DNA of 64,000 nt from Geodermatophilus amargosae. Its GTDB lineage: Bacteria > Actinomycetota > Actinomycetes > Mycobacteriales > Geodermatophilaceae. Each line of letters opens with the position of its first letter. The first letter of the stretch is position 1. Location of the stretch: contig NZ_FPBA01000013.1 in NCBI RefSeq assembly GCF_900116515.1, positions 62,001 to 126,000 of the forward strand. The letters run 5' to 3'. A program made the position numbers and the translations under genes. Positions 39,619-47,862 of this stretch are shown here, piece after piece. The notes under the pieces are model-generated. The model was not told the DNA's origin. It saw nothing but the letters and a program-made list of their open reading frames with translations, and searched no databases.

Positions 39619-40590
39619 GTGCGCGCCGCCGTCGTCCGGGCGCCCGGGGCGCTCCCGGAGCACGCCGAGCACCCCGACCCGGTGGCCGGGCCGGGGCGCA
39701 GCCTGGTGCGGGTCACCGCCGCGCCGATCGTGCCGCTGGACCTGCTCTGCGCCTCCGGCACGAGCTACTTCGGCACGCCGGCGGTGCCCTACGTCCCCGG
39801 CGTCCAGGGCGTCGGCGTCGTCGAGGAGTCCGGCCGGCTGCCGGCCGGCACCCGGGTCTGGTTCGCGACGTCGGCCGGCATGGCGCCCGGCGACGGCGGC
39901 CTCGCGCAGCGCTGCGCGGTGGCGGACGACGACCTCGTGCCGCTGACCGCCGACGTGCCCGACGCTGCGGTCGCGGCCCTCGGCCTGTCGGCGGTGGCCG
40001 CGTGGATGGCGCTGACCTGGCGCGGGCGGCTGCAGCCGGGGGAGCGGGTGGTGGTCCTCGGCGCCGGCGGCGCGGTGGGCCAGGTGGCGGTCGGGGCCGC
40101 GCGGGTCCTGGGTGCCGGGCGGGTGGTGGCGGTCTGCCGCTCCGCCGCGGCGCAGGAGCGGGCCCGGGCGGCCGGCGCCGACGCCGTGGTGCCGGCGGGC
40201 GGCGACGTCGACGCGCTCGCGGCCGCGCTGGCCGGGGCGTGCGAGGGCGACGCGGACGTCGTCGTCGACCCGGTGTTCGGCACCGCGGCCACCGCGGCCT
40301 CGCGGGTGCTGGCGCCGGGCGGGCGGCTGGTGAACCTGGGCGGCGCGTCCGGCGACGAGGCGGTGTTCTCCTCGGCGGTGCTGCGCGGCCGGTCGGCCGA
40401 GGTGCTCGGCTACACCAACAACGCGCTCACCCCCGCGCAGCGCCGCAGCGCCCTGGGCGCGGTCCTCGCGGCGGCCGCCGCCGGCCGGGTCGGCGTGGCG
40501 TACGAGACGGTGCCGCTGGCCGACGTCGCCGCTGCCTGGGCGCGGCAGGCCGCGGGCGACGCCGGCGCGCGGCTGGTCGTCGTCCCCTGA
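39619..40590 (+). CDS. Quinone oxidoreductase-like MDR protein
   Basis: A 323-residue zinc-free MDR oxidoreductase. The N-terminal GroES-like part includes VPYVPGVQGVGVVEESG, the Rossmann motif is VVLGAGGAVGQVAVGAAR (about 144-161), and no zinc Cys cluster exists. Such enzymes reduce quinones or enoyl/enone groups with NADPH. GTG 39619 lies one base after the LigA stop, so it is the last gene of the ring-cleavage operon. It may reduce a ring-cleavage intermediate. Confidence 0.8.
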   Translation: MRAAVVRAPGALPEHAEHPDPVAGPGRSLVRVTAAPIVPLDLLCASGTSYFGTPAVPYVPGVQGVGVVEESGRLPAGTRVWFATSAGMAPGDGGLAQRCAVADDDLVPLTADVPDAAVAALGLSAVAAWMALTWRGRLQPGERVVVLGAGGAVGQVAVGAARVLGAGRVVAVCRSAAAQERARAAGADAVVPAGGDVDALAAALAGACEGDADVVVDPVFGTAATAASRVLAPGGRLVNLGGASGDEAVFSSAVLRGRSAEVLGYTNNALTPAQRRSALGAVLAAAAAGRVGVAYETVPLADVAAAWARQAAGDAGARLVVVP

Positions 40591-40605
40591 GGGGGGCTCG
40601 TAGCG

Positions 40606-41187
40606 CTAGTGGCTGCGGGGGGCGGCGCGCACGTGCATCCGCTCGCCCTGCGGGCCGTACAGCGCCAGCAGCTCGGCCGGCCGGTCGTCGGGGTTGCCCA
40701 TCCAGTGCGGGGTCCGGGTGTCGAACTCGGCCACCTCGCCGGCGGTGAGGACGACGTCGACGTCACCGAGCAGCAGCCGTAGCCGCCCGGACAGGACGTA
40801 GAGCCACTCGTAGCCCTCGTGCGACCGCTGCTCGCCCGGCTCCCCGCCCCAGCGCGGCGGCAGCACCTGCTTGTAGGCCTGCAGCCCACCGGGCCGGCGG
40901 GTCAGCGGGATGAACGTGGCGCCGTGCCGGGTGACCGGCTTGAGGCGCACGCGCGGGTCGCCGGTCTCGGGTGCGTCGACCAGCTCGTCGAGCGGCACCT
41001 GGTGCGCCCGGGCCAGGGGCAGCAGCAGCTCCAGGGTGGGCCGGCGCTGCCCCGACTCCAGCCGGGAGAGCGTCGACACCGAGATGCCGGTGTCCTCCGA
41101 CAGCGCGGTGAGCGTGGCCCCCCGCCGGCGGCGCAGCTCGCGCAGGCGCGGGCCCACGGCGTCGAGGACGGAGTCGAGGTCGGTCAC
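40606..41187 (-). CDS. XRE family regulator with cupin domain
   Basis: A 193-residue protein with an HTH at about 12-66 (LRELRRRRGATLTALSEDTGISVSTLSRLESGQ) and a cupin barrel at about 100-190 (HEGYEWLYVLSGRLRLLLGD, GEVAEFDTRTPHW). In this type the cupin senses a small molecule. It is divergent from the thioredoxin-reductase/methyltransferase fusion, with a perfect palindrome between the two genes, so it most probably controls that gene and itself. Confidence 0.87.
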   Translation of the reverse strand: MTDLDSVLDAVGPRLRELRRRRGATLTALSEDTGISVSTLSRLESGQRRPTLELLLPLARAHQVPLDELVDAPETGDPRVRLKPVTRHGATFIPLTRRPGGLQAYKQVLPPRWGGEPGEQRSHEGYEWLYVLSGRLRLLLGDVDVVLTAGEVAEFDTRTPHWMGNPDDRPAELLALYGPQGERMHVRAAPRSH

Positions 41188-41196
41188 GCCGTCCAG

Positions 41197-41213
41197 TTTG
41201 CCGTTCTGGCAAA
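41197..41213. promoter_or_regulatory. Operator candidate of the XRE-cupin regulator
   Basis: TTTGCCGTTCTGGCAAA is a perfect six-base inverted repeat with a five-base spacer, 10 bases from the regulator start and 43 from the fusion gene. A second TGGCACTGCCA palindrome and a TTTGTCA half-site follow at 41217-41240. Confidence 0.7.
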
Positions 41214-41255
41214 GGTGTTTGTCAAGGTGGCACTGCCAGGCGCACAGTCGTCGGC

Positions 41256-42872
41256 ATGGACGAGACGTACGACGTGGTGGTCATCGGTGGGGGAGCGGCG
41301 GGCCTGTCGGGGGCCCTGGCGCTGGGACGGGCGCGGCGCTCGGTCGCCGTCGTCGACGAGGGGACGCCGCGCAACGCGCCGGCGCACGAGATGCACAACT
41401 ACCTGGGCCGCGACGGCACGCCGCCCGGTGACCTGCTCGCCGCCGGGCGGGCCGAGGTCGCCGGGTACGGCGTCGCGCTCGTCCAGGACACGGTGACCTC
41501 GACCGGCGGCACGGTCGGCGCCTTCACCGTGGAGCTGGCCGGGGGTCGGGTGCTGCAGGCGCGCCGGCTGCTGGTCACCACCGGCCTCACCGACGAGCTG
41601 CCGGACATCCCGGGGGTGCGCGAGCTGTGGGGCACGGACGTCCTGCACTGCCCGTACTGCCACGGCTGGGAGGTGCGCGACCAGGCGGTCGGCGTGATCG
41701 CCACCGGCCCGATGTCCGTGCACCAGGCCCAGCTGTGGCGGCAGTGGAGCGCCGACGTCCTGCTGTTCCTGCACACCGCGCCGGAACCCGACGACGCCAC
41801 GGCCGAGGCGCTCGCCGCGCGCGGCGTCCGGGTGGTGCGCGGCGAGGTGGCGGCGCTGGAGACCGAGGGCGGGCGGCTCACCGGCGTCCGGCTGGCCGAC
41901 GGCGAGGTCGTGCCCCGCGCGGCCGTCGTCGTCGCCCCGCGGTTCACCGCCCGCTCGGCCGTGCTCACGGGGCTGGGCCTGGAGGCCGCGCCGTTCCGGA
42001 TGGGCGAGGCGGTCGTCGGGTCGCACGTGCCGGTGGACCCGCGCGGCGCCACCGCGGTGCCCGGCGTCTGGGCGGCCGGGAACGTCGCGGACCTGAGCGC
42101 GCAGGTGATCAGCGCGGCGGCCGCCGGCCTGGGGGCCGGTGCGCAGATCAACGCCGACCTCGTCGCCGAGGACACCCGCGCCGCGGTCGAGGTGGTCCGC
42201 GCGCAGACCGACCCGGAGTTCGGCGAGAGGTGGTGGGAGGAGCGCTACCGCGCGAACGGGCACCGGGTCTGGAGCGGCCGGGTCAACGACGTGCTGGCCA
42301 CCGAGGCCGCCGGCCTCCCGCCCGGCCGCGCCCTGGACGCCGGCGCGGGCGAGGGCGGCGACTCCGTCTGGCTGGCCCGCCGCGGCTGGCAGGTGACCGC
42401 CCTCGACGTCTCCCGCACCGCGCTCGACCGGGCGGCCGCGGCCGCCGCGGACGCCGGCGTCGAGCTGGAGACCCGCCAGGCCGACATCACCGCGTGGCAG
42501 CCGGGGGAGGAGCGCTGGGACCTGGTGACCGCGTCCTTCCTGCACTTCCTGCCCGACCGCCGCGACGACGTGCTGCGGACGCTGGCGTCGGCGGTCGCGC
42601 CCGGCGGCACGCTGCTGGTGACCGCCCACGACGGCGGCGACGCCGCGCACGGCGTGCGGCGGCCGGGGCTGCCCGAATGGTACGCCACCGGCGAGCAGAT
42701 GGCCGCCGCCCTCGACCCGGCCGAGTGGACGGTGGAGGTGGCCGAGACCCGGCCGCGGCCGGCCCGCGGGCACGAGGCCGTCCACGGGGGTCACGGCGGT
42801 CACGAGGGGCACGTGGCCGACGCCGTCCTGCGCGCGCGGCGTCAGCCGGTGACGTCGTCCTCGCTGGTGTAG
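41256..42872 (+). CDS. Thioredoxin-reductase-like flavoprotein fused to a SAM methyltransferase
   Basis: A 538-residue two-domain protein. Residues 1 to about 300 form a TrxB-type FAD/NAD(P)H oxidoreductase: VVVIGGGAAGLSGALAL, redox pair Cys132/Cys135 in HCPYCHG, and GVWAAGNVADLSAQVISAAAAG as the FAD end. Residues about 315-538 form a class I SAM methyltransferase (GRALDAGAGEGGDSVWLA, VTALDVS, FLHFLPDRR) similar to TehB/thiol methyltransferases. A His-rich stretch (HGGHGGHEGH) lies near the C-terminus. ATG 41256; no signal peptide. Reduction and methylation of one electrophile or metalloid is plausible but unproven. Confidence 0.85.
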   Translation: MDETYDVVVIGGGAAGLSGALALGRARRSVAVVDEGTPRNAPAHEMHNYLGRDGTPPGDLLAAGRAEVAGYGVALVQDTVTSTGGTVGAFTVELAGGRVLQARRLLVTTGLTDELPDIPGVRELWGTDVLHCPYCHGWEVRDQAVGVIATGPMSVHQAQLWRQWSADVLLFLHTAPEPDDATAEALAARGVRVVRGEVAALETEGGRLTGVRLADGEVVPRAAVVVAPRFTARSAVLTGLGLEAAPFRMGEAVVGSHVPVDPRGATAVPGVWAAGNVADLSAQVISAAAAGLGAGAQINADLVAEDTRAAVEVVRAQTDPEFGERWWEERYRANGHRVWSGRVNDVLATEAAGLPPGRALDAGAGEGGDSVWLARRGWQVTALDVSRTALDRAAAAAADAGVELETRQADITAWQPGEERWDLVTASFLHFLPDRRDDVLRTLASAVAPGGTLLVTAHDGGDAAHGVRRPGLPEWYATGEQMAAALDPAEWTVEVAETRPRPARGHEAVHGGHGGHEGHVADAVLRARRQPVTSSSLV

Positions 42873-43678
42873 AGCAGCCGCAGGCGGGCCGGCGGGGTGA
42901 ACGGCCGCCACTCGTCGCCGCTCTGCGCCAGGCGGTCGGCGACCAGCCACAGCACCGCCGGGTCGTGGCCCATCCCGAGGTGGCTGGCGTGCACGCCGAC
43001 GTTCTCCGCCCCCGGGCCGGGAGCCTGCCGGCAGGCCCGCCAGTCCACGACGCCGTCCCAGCGCGAGTAGACCGCGGTGCTCGGGACCGGCAGCGAGCCG
43101 CGCAGGTCGCCCCGGCCGGTGGTCGGGACGGCGTGCAGGTGCCGGTAGCGGGCGTACGCGCGGGCACCGGGCGTGCCGTCGGCAGGCCGCCCGGACAGGC
43201 CGAACGGCGAGCCGAGGCTGATCACCTGGCGGACCAGGCGCGGCACCCGCAGCGCCAGCCGCCGGGCGAAGATGCCGCCGAGGCTCTGGCCGACGACGCT
43301 GACCGGCCCGCCGTGCCGGTCGGCGAGCTGCTCGATCAGCTTCGGCAGCTGCTCGGTGATCTCGCGGGTGGGGCCGCGGTTGCGGCCGAGCTCCCACCCG
43401 ACCACCGGGTAGCCGAGCCCGCGCAGCCAGCGGCGCAGGGTGACGGTCGAGGCGTCGGAGGCCATGAGGCCCGGGAGCACGAGGACACCGTGCGGCTCGC
43501 CGCGCGGGGCGCCGCGCAGCAGAGGGTAGGTCAGCGCGAGCGCGCCGGCGCTGGCCGCGGCCCGGACCGGCTCGGTGGCCGCGAGCAGGGTGGCCCGGCG
43601 GCTGGGCTGGAGGAACCCGGCGGCGCGGCCGGGGGTGGCGCGGCCGCTGGACCGGCGGTTCTGCGGGGACTCGGGCAC
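42842..43678 (-). CDS. Alpha/beta hydrolase (lipase-like)
   Basis: A 278-residue hydrolase with the nucleophile motif VVGQSLGG (GxSxG), the HG-type loop VLVLPGLMAS, SPFGLSGRP after the nucleophile strand, and a late Asp (YSRWDGVVDW) and His (GMGHDPAV). It resembles PGAP1-like or triacylglycerol-lipase-type hydrolases. GTG 43678 has GGAGG upstream. Its 3-prime end overlaps the fusion gene on the opposite strand by 31 bases. No signal peptide. The substrate is unknown. Confidence 0.75.
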   Translation of the reverse strand: MPESPQNRRSSGRATPGRAAGFLQPSRRATLLAATEPVRAAASAGALALTYPLLRGAPRGEPHGVLVLPGLMASDASTVTLRRWLRGLGYPVVGWELGRNRGPTREITEQLPKLIEQLADRHGGPVSVVGQSLGGIFARRLALRVPRLVRQVISLGSPFGLSGRPADGTPGARAYARYRHLHAVPTTGRGDLRGSLPVPSTAVYSRWDGVVDWRACRQAPGPGAENVGVHASHLGMGHDPAVLWLVADRLAQSGDEWRPFTPPARLRLLYTSEDDVTG

Positions 43679-43718
43679 GGGTGCTCCTCCGACTGCGGTG
43701 GCGTCCCGCTGCGCTACC

Positions 43719-43755
43719 CCGCCGGGCGGCCGGGTGCACCCCGGACGCCCGGCGG
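43719..43755 (-). terminator. Hairpin terminator of the acetamidase/formamidase operon
   Basis: A 10-bp perfect stem (43719-43728 with 43746-43755) with an inner CCGGG/CCCGG stem in its loop starts 5 bases past the formamidase stop. The 82-base gap to the hydrolase gene holds nothing else apart from that gene's ribosome-binding site. Confidence 0.75.
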
Positions 43756-43760
43756 AGTCC

Positions 43761-44783
43761 TCAGCGCTGCTGCAGGTACGCCGAGGCGGTGGCCCGCAGC
43801 CGCTCGTGGACGCCGTCGTGCGCCACGGCACCGGGCACGTACCGCTTCGCCAGCTTGGCGACCATCGTGTAGTTGGTGTCGACCACGTTGCCCGCGGGCG
43901 CCAGGCCGGCCTGGCTGACCAGCTGCAGGGCGTCGAGCGGGTCCCAGCCGGTGAGCTGCGCCGCCCAGGTGACCAGGTCGTGCTGGCTCACCCGGTAGGC
44001 GTCCTCCAGCGGCCGGACCGAGCCGGTCGACATGAGGAACTCGTCGGTCTCCAGCCGTGGCCAGACCGGGCCGCCGCCCTTGACCAGGTCGACGACGACG
44101 ACCGTGCGCATCGCCGACTCGACCGCGGTGCCGCAGACCTCGCCCTCGCCCTGCCGGCAGTGCCCGTCGCCGAGGGCGAGCATCGCGCCGGGCACGTTGA
44201 CGCCGAAGTGGACGGTCGTGCCCGCCCGCATCTCGGGGGTGTCCATGTTCCCGCCGTGCGCGCCCGGCGTGATGCTGGCGAACACCTCGCCCGCGGCCGG
44301 CGCGACGCCGATCGTGCCGTGCATCGGGTCGAGCGGGAGCTCCACCTCCGGGCCGCCGCGGCGTGGGCGGAACAGGCAGGTGCCCCGCTCGCGGTCGACC
44401 TCGTAGAGCCAGACCAGCTCCTCGAGCGGCTCGTGCAGCATCGCCGTCGAGTGGGTGGTGGTGAGCGCGCCGAAGTGCGGGAACGTGCTCGACACCGCCC
44501 AGTCGCGGGCCGGCGCGATATCGACCAGGTGCACCGCCAGGGTGTCGCCGGGCTCGGCCCCCTCGACGGCGATCGGGCCGCTGACCGGGTTGAGGTAGGG
44601 GAAGTCGCACACCCGGCTGGGCAGGTCGTCGACGCCACGCACCTTCCCGCCGTAGCAGTCCTCGGTGGTCAGCTCGACCACCGTGCCCGGCGCCACCGTG
44701 ATCAGCGGCTCGCCGCCGCCGAACGAGAAGCGGTACTGGTCGGGGGTCGGCTCCAGCGACACGACCTCCAGCGACGTCGTCAC
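43761..44783 (-). CDS. Acetamidase/formamidase family protein
   Basis: A 340-residue amidase of the acetamidase/formamidase family. LTTEDCYGGKV, GPIAVEGAEPGDTLAVHLVDI, ITPGAHGGNMDTPEMRAGTTVHF and LALGDGHCRQGEGEVCGTAVE are the family blocks, with the metal-binding Asp/His in GDGH. It hydrolyses formamide or short aliphatic amides to ammonia and the acid. GTG 44783 overlaps the permease stop (GTGA). The gene completes an amide-uptake and hydrolysis operon with the AmiC-like sensor. Confidence 0.88.
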   Translation of the reverse strand: MTTSLEVVSLEPTPDQYRFSFGGGEPLITVAPGTVVELTTEDCYGGKVRGVDDLPSRVCDFPYLNPVSGPIAVEGAEPGDTLAVHLVDIAPARDWAVSSTFPHFGALTTTHSTAMLHEPLEELVWLYEVDRERGTCLFRPRRGGPEVELPLDPMHGTIGVAPAAGEVFASITPGAHGGNMDTPEMRAGTTVHFGVNVPGAMLALGDGHCRQGEGEVCGTAVESAMRTVVVVDLVKGGGPVWPRLETDEFLMSTGSVRPLEDAYRVSQHDLVTWAAQLTGWDPLDALQLVSQAGLAPAGNVVDTNYTMVAKLAKRYVPGAVAHDGVHERLRATASAYLQQR

Positions 44784-46234
44784 AGGTTCTCCTCCGCTCG
44801 GATCTCGGGCTTGCGGCCGGTGGCGATGAGCACGCCCATGAGCACCAGGCCGATGACCAGCCACACGAAGCCGAGCTCCTGCGCGGCCACCTGGGCGTTG
44901 TAGACGACGTAGGCCAGGATCGCGAACCCGATGACGGGCACCGCGAGGTGCAGCCACCAGTTCCTGCTCTTCAGCCGGCCGACGTAGTGCCACACCACCG
45001 AGACGTGCAGCAGCAGGAACGCCGACAGCGCGCCGAAGTTGACCAGCGTCGACAGCAGCGTGATCCCGTCCTCGCGCGACTCCATGTACAGACCCAGCAC
45101 GAGGGAGATCACCGCCACCAGCAGCGTGGCGTTGACCGGCACGCGGCGGGTCGGGTGCACCTGCTTGAGGAAGGCGGGCAGCTGCCGGTCCCGGGCCATC
45201 GCGAACAGCAGCCGCGAGGTGGCCGCCTGGGCGACGAGGGAGTTGGCGAAGCCCCACGCGATCGCCGTCGCCACGGCGGTCAGGGTGCCCAGCCACGCGC
45301 CGCCGGCGACCTCGGCCGCGTCGTAGAACGCGGTGCCGGCGGCGTCGCCCTCGGCGATGAGCGTGTCGGGGTCGGGAACGAGCAGCGCGGCGACCCAGGT
45401 CTGGACGATGAACAGCGTCCCGGCCAGCGCCAGCGCGGCGATCATCGCCTTGCCGATCGAGCGGGCCGAGTCCCTGTTTTCCTCGGCGAGGGTGGAGATG
45501 CCGTCGAAGCCGAGGAAGCTCAGCACCGCGATCGAGACCGCGCCGAAGACGAGCTCCAGCGAGAACGTGTCGGCGTTGTAGATCGGCGTGAAGTCGAAGC
45601 CGCGGCCCGCGCCGGTGGCCAGTGCGATGACGCCGATGACCAGGAAGACCGCCAGCACGATCAGCTCGCCGACCAGCATGATCTTGTTGACCCGCGCGGT
45701 GAACTCGATGCCGAAGTAGTTGACGACGGTGTTGAGGACGACGAAGCCGATCAGCCACACCCACACCGGGACCGACGGGAGGATCGAGTTCATCGCGACC
45801 GCGGCGATGAGGTAGAGCAGCCCGGGGACGAGCACGTAGTCGAGCAGGATCATCCAGCCGGCCATGAACCCGACCGGCTGGGCGATGCCGCGGCCGGCGT
45901 AGGTGTAGACCGAGCCGGCCATCGGGAAGGCCCGCGACATCTGCGAGTAGGACGCGGCGGTGAAGGCCATGGCCAGCCCGCCGATCGCGTAGGCGAGGGC
46001 GATCATGCCGCCCGAGCCCTGGAAGACACTGCCGAAGATCCCGAACGGCGCGATCGGGACCATGAAGACCAGGCCGTAGACCAGCAGGTCGGTGAAGGTC
46101 AGCGAGCGCTTGAGCTCCTGGCGGTAACCGAACTCCTCGACGCCGGCCGCGCCGGCGGCGGGCACGGCTCCGGCGCCGGTTCCTCGACCCGGCTTCGTGA
46201 GGTCGGGGGACGGGGTGGTGCGGGGGTCGCTCAC
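44780..46234 (-). CDS. APC superfamily amino-acid/amide permease
   Basis: A 484-residue permease with about twelve hydrophobic segments. LTFTDLLVYGLVFMVPIAPFGIFG in TM1, AGSVYTYAGRG, and FLGFDGISTLAEENRD are APC hallmarks. The N-terminal tail is about 45 residues of Gly/Ala/Pro. GTG 46234 has AGGAGG upstream. It overlaps the formamidase gene, so an amide or amino acid is the likely cargo. The substrate cannot be read from sequence. Confidence 0.85.
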   Translation of the reverse strand: MSDPRTTPSPDLTKPGRGTGAGAVPAAGAAGVEEFGYRQELKRSLTFTDLLVYGLVFMVPIAPFGIFGSVFQGSGGMIALAYAIGGLAMAFTAASYSQMSRAFPMAGSVYTYAGRGIAQPVGFMAGWMILLDYVLVPGLLYLIAAVAMNSILPSVPVWVWLIGFVVLNTVVNYFGIEFTARVNKIMLVGELIVLAVFLVIGVIALATGAGRGFDFTPIYNADTFSLELVFGAVSIAVLSFLGFDGISTLAEENRDSARSIGKAMIAALALAGTLFIVQTWVAALLVPDPDTLIAEGDAAGTAFYDAAEVAGGAWLGTLTAVATAIAWGFANSLVAQAATSRLLFAMARDRQLPAFLKQVHPTRRVPVNATLLVAVISLVLGLYMESREDGITLLSTLVNFGALSAFLLLHVSVVWHYVGRLKSRNWWLHLAVPVIGFAILAYVVYNAQVAAQELGFVWLVIGLVLMGVLIATGRKPEIRAEENL

Positions 46235-46286
46235 GGCTCCTCCTCTCGGCCGGCACGCAGCCGGACGCGGGGAGGGTAGGCCACAG

Positions 46287-46305
46287 TTGTTTCCGTTCGG
46301 AAGCA
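46287..46305. promoter_or_regulatory. Inverted repeat between permease and AmiC-like genes
   Basis: TTGTTTCCGTTCGGAAGCA holds a TTCCG-TT-CGGAA core with partly paired flanks. It lies 53-71 bases upstream of the permease GTG and 7 bases past the AmiC-like stop, so it could be an operator or a terminator-antiterminator stem. Confidence 0.4.
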
Positions 46306-46311
46306 GTGGGG

Positions 46312-47352
46312 TCAGTCGCGCGACCCGACCTCGCGGAACACCAGCCCGTCGGCCCTGGCCAGCCGCGGCCGGGGGATCCGCGGCGGCTCCGGGACGCCGG
46401 TCTCCAGCAGCCGCGCGGCGGCGCGGACGCCGTCGTGGACGCCGCGGGCGTAGGCGCACACCACCGGCGCGCTCGGCCCGACGCGCGCCGCGAGCCGCTC
46501 CTGCAGGGCCAGCTGCCCCTCGTCGGCGGCGCCGTCGGCCGCCGCGAACGAGGGCATGCAGGCGTACAGCTCACCGGTGCCGTCGCCGCCCACCGCGTAC
46601 AGGCCGTTCTCCTCGAGCGCCCCGGACAGCCGGACGACGCGGCGGTCGAGCCCGGCGCGGGCGAACGCGCGGTTGACGGCGACCAGGTCGCGGCCGACGA
46701 GGCTGAGCAGCACGGCGTCGGCGCGGGTGCGGCGGATCAGGCCGAGCGCGGGGCCGGGGTCGGCCGGGCCGAAGGGGACGAGCAGCTCGCCGACCACCTC
46801 GGCGCCGAGGTCTCGCAGGACCGTCCGGGCGGCGCGGTGCACCGCCTGCGGCCAGACGTAGTCGGTGCCGAGCAGGACCCAGCGCCGGGCGCGGCGGTGC
46901 CGCACCAGCCAGGCCAGGGCGGCGGCGTGCTGCACCAGCGGCGACGAGCCGATGCGCAGCGCCCCCCGTGAGCCGCGGCCGCCCTCGTGCGGCGGGGTGA
47001 AGACGTACCCGGCCCGCCCGGCCAGCGCGGCGGCGACCGCACGCGACACGTCGCTGGTGGAGAAGCCGACGAGGACGTCGACGGCGCCGGCGGCGTGCAG
47101 CGCGGCGACCTCGGCGGCCACCTCCGCGGGCCGCTGTCCGGCGTCGACGGTGACCAGCTCGACCGCGCGGCCGCGCACCCCGCCGGCCTCGGTGAGCTCG
47201 TCGGCGGCCAGCGCGGCGAGGTCCAGGGCCGAGGGCGCGGTCATGGCCAGCGGGCCGGTCAGCGGGACGGCCAGGCCGATCCGGACGACGTCGGGGGAGC
47301 GGCCGGCGACGGCGGCCTCCCACGCGTCCATCGGGACGGTCGGTCCGGGCAC
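46312..47352 (-). CDS. AmiC-like cytoplasmic amide-sensing protein (Peripla_BP_6 fold)
   Basis: A 346-residue periplasmic-binding-protein fold (VRIGLAVPLTGPLAM, GGVRGRAVELVTVDAG, VDVLVGFSTSDVSRAV, LLGTDYVWPQAVHRAARTVL) without a signal peptide or lipobox. This is how Pseudomonas AmiC differs from transport binding proteins. AmiC binds short amides and controls amidase expression. It is the first gene of the permease-amidase operon. No AmiR/ANTAR gene is adjacent; a MarR gene is divergent 20 bases away. Start GTG 47352 fits a leaderless mRNA; an internal ATG at 47331 is possible. Confidence 0.75.
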   Translation of the reverse strand: MPGPTVPMDAWEAAVAGRSPDVVRIGLAVPLTGPLAMTAPSALDLAALAADELTEAGGVRGRAVELVTVDAGQRPAEVAAEVAALHAAGAVDVLVGFSTSDVSRAVAAALAGRAGYVFTPPHEGGRGSRGALRIGSSPLVQHAAALAWLVRHRRARRWVLLGTDYVWPQAVHRAARTVLRDLGAEVVGELLVPFGPADPGPALGLIRRTRADAVLLSLVGRDLVAVNRAFARAGLDRRVVRLSGALEENGLYAVGGDGTGELYACMPSFAAADGAADEGQLALQERLAARVGPSAPVVCAYARGVHDGVRAAARLLETGVPEPPRIPRPRLARADGLVFREVGSRD

Positions 47353-47372
47353 TCTCTGAGTATGGTGCGGCC
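47353..47372. promoter_or_regulatory. Overlapping divergent leaderless promoters
   Basis: Only 20 bases separate the AmiC-like and MarR genes. On the plus strand TATGGT (47361-47366) is followed after 6 bases by the MarR ATG. On the minus strand CATACT is followed after 6 bases by the GTG of the AmiC-like gene. Both fit leaderless mRNAs whose -10 boxes overlap, so one repressor could shut both. Confidence 0.6.
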
Positions 47373-47822
47373 ATGGCGGTCGAGCAGCAGGCCACCCGGA
47401 CCGAGGCGCCGGCGTCCTCGCTCGTCGAGCTGCTGAGCGTGGTCTCGCGGCGGGTCGCCCGTGGGGTCGGGGCGGTGCTCGCCGAGGACGGCGCCTCGCT
47501 GGACACCTACCGGCTGATGCGCGCGCTCGCCTCCGGACCGGGCCGGACGATGAGCGAGCTGGGTGCCGCGCTGTGCGTCCCGGCGCCGACCGCCACCCGC
47601 CTGGTCGACGGGCTGGTCGACGCCGCGCTGGCCTACCGGCTGCCCGACCCCGACGACGGCCGGCGGGTGCGGGTGCACCTGTCCGCCCGCGGCCGCACCC
47701 GGCTGGACCGTCTCGAGGCGCTGGTGTCCGCGCACGAGGCGGCGCTGACCACCGAGCTCGGCCACGCCCGGGTCGCCGCGCTGGTCACGGCCCTCACCGA
47801 CCTCGCGACGCCGTCCGCCTGA
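47373..47822 (+). CDS. MarR family regulator
   Basis: A 149-residue MarR protein. The winged HTH is at about 55-110 (GRTMSELGAALCVPAPTATRLVDGLVD, PDPDDGRRVRVHLSARGRTRL), with dimer helices at both ends. It is divergent from the AmiC-like gene and shares its promoter. Mycobacterium smegmatis acetamidase is also controlled by several small regulators, so a role in amide induction is a fair inference. Confidence 0.83.
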   Translation: MAVEQQATRTEAPASSLVELLSVVSRRVARGVGAVLAEDGASLDTYRLMRALASGPGRTMSELGAALCVPAPTATRLVDGLVDAALAYRLPDPDDGRRVRVHLSARGRTRLDRLEALVSAHEAALTTELGHARVAALVTALTDLATPSA

Positions 47823-47862
47823 TCCGCGCCCCTGGCCGCCCGCGGTCCCGTTCGCTGCGTGC

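Noticed and set aside
43761-46574. A 937-residue frame covering the amidase, permease and AmiC-like region
   Set aside because: It crosses other genes in the wrong frame. The amidase family match begins only at the GTG 44783.
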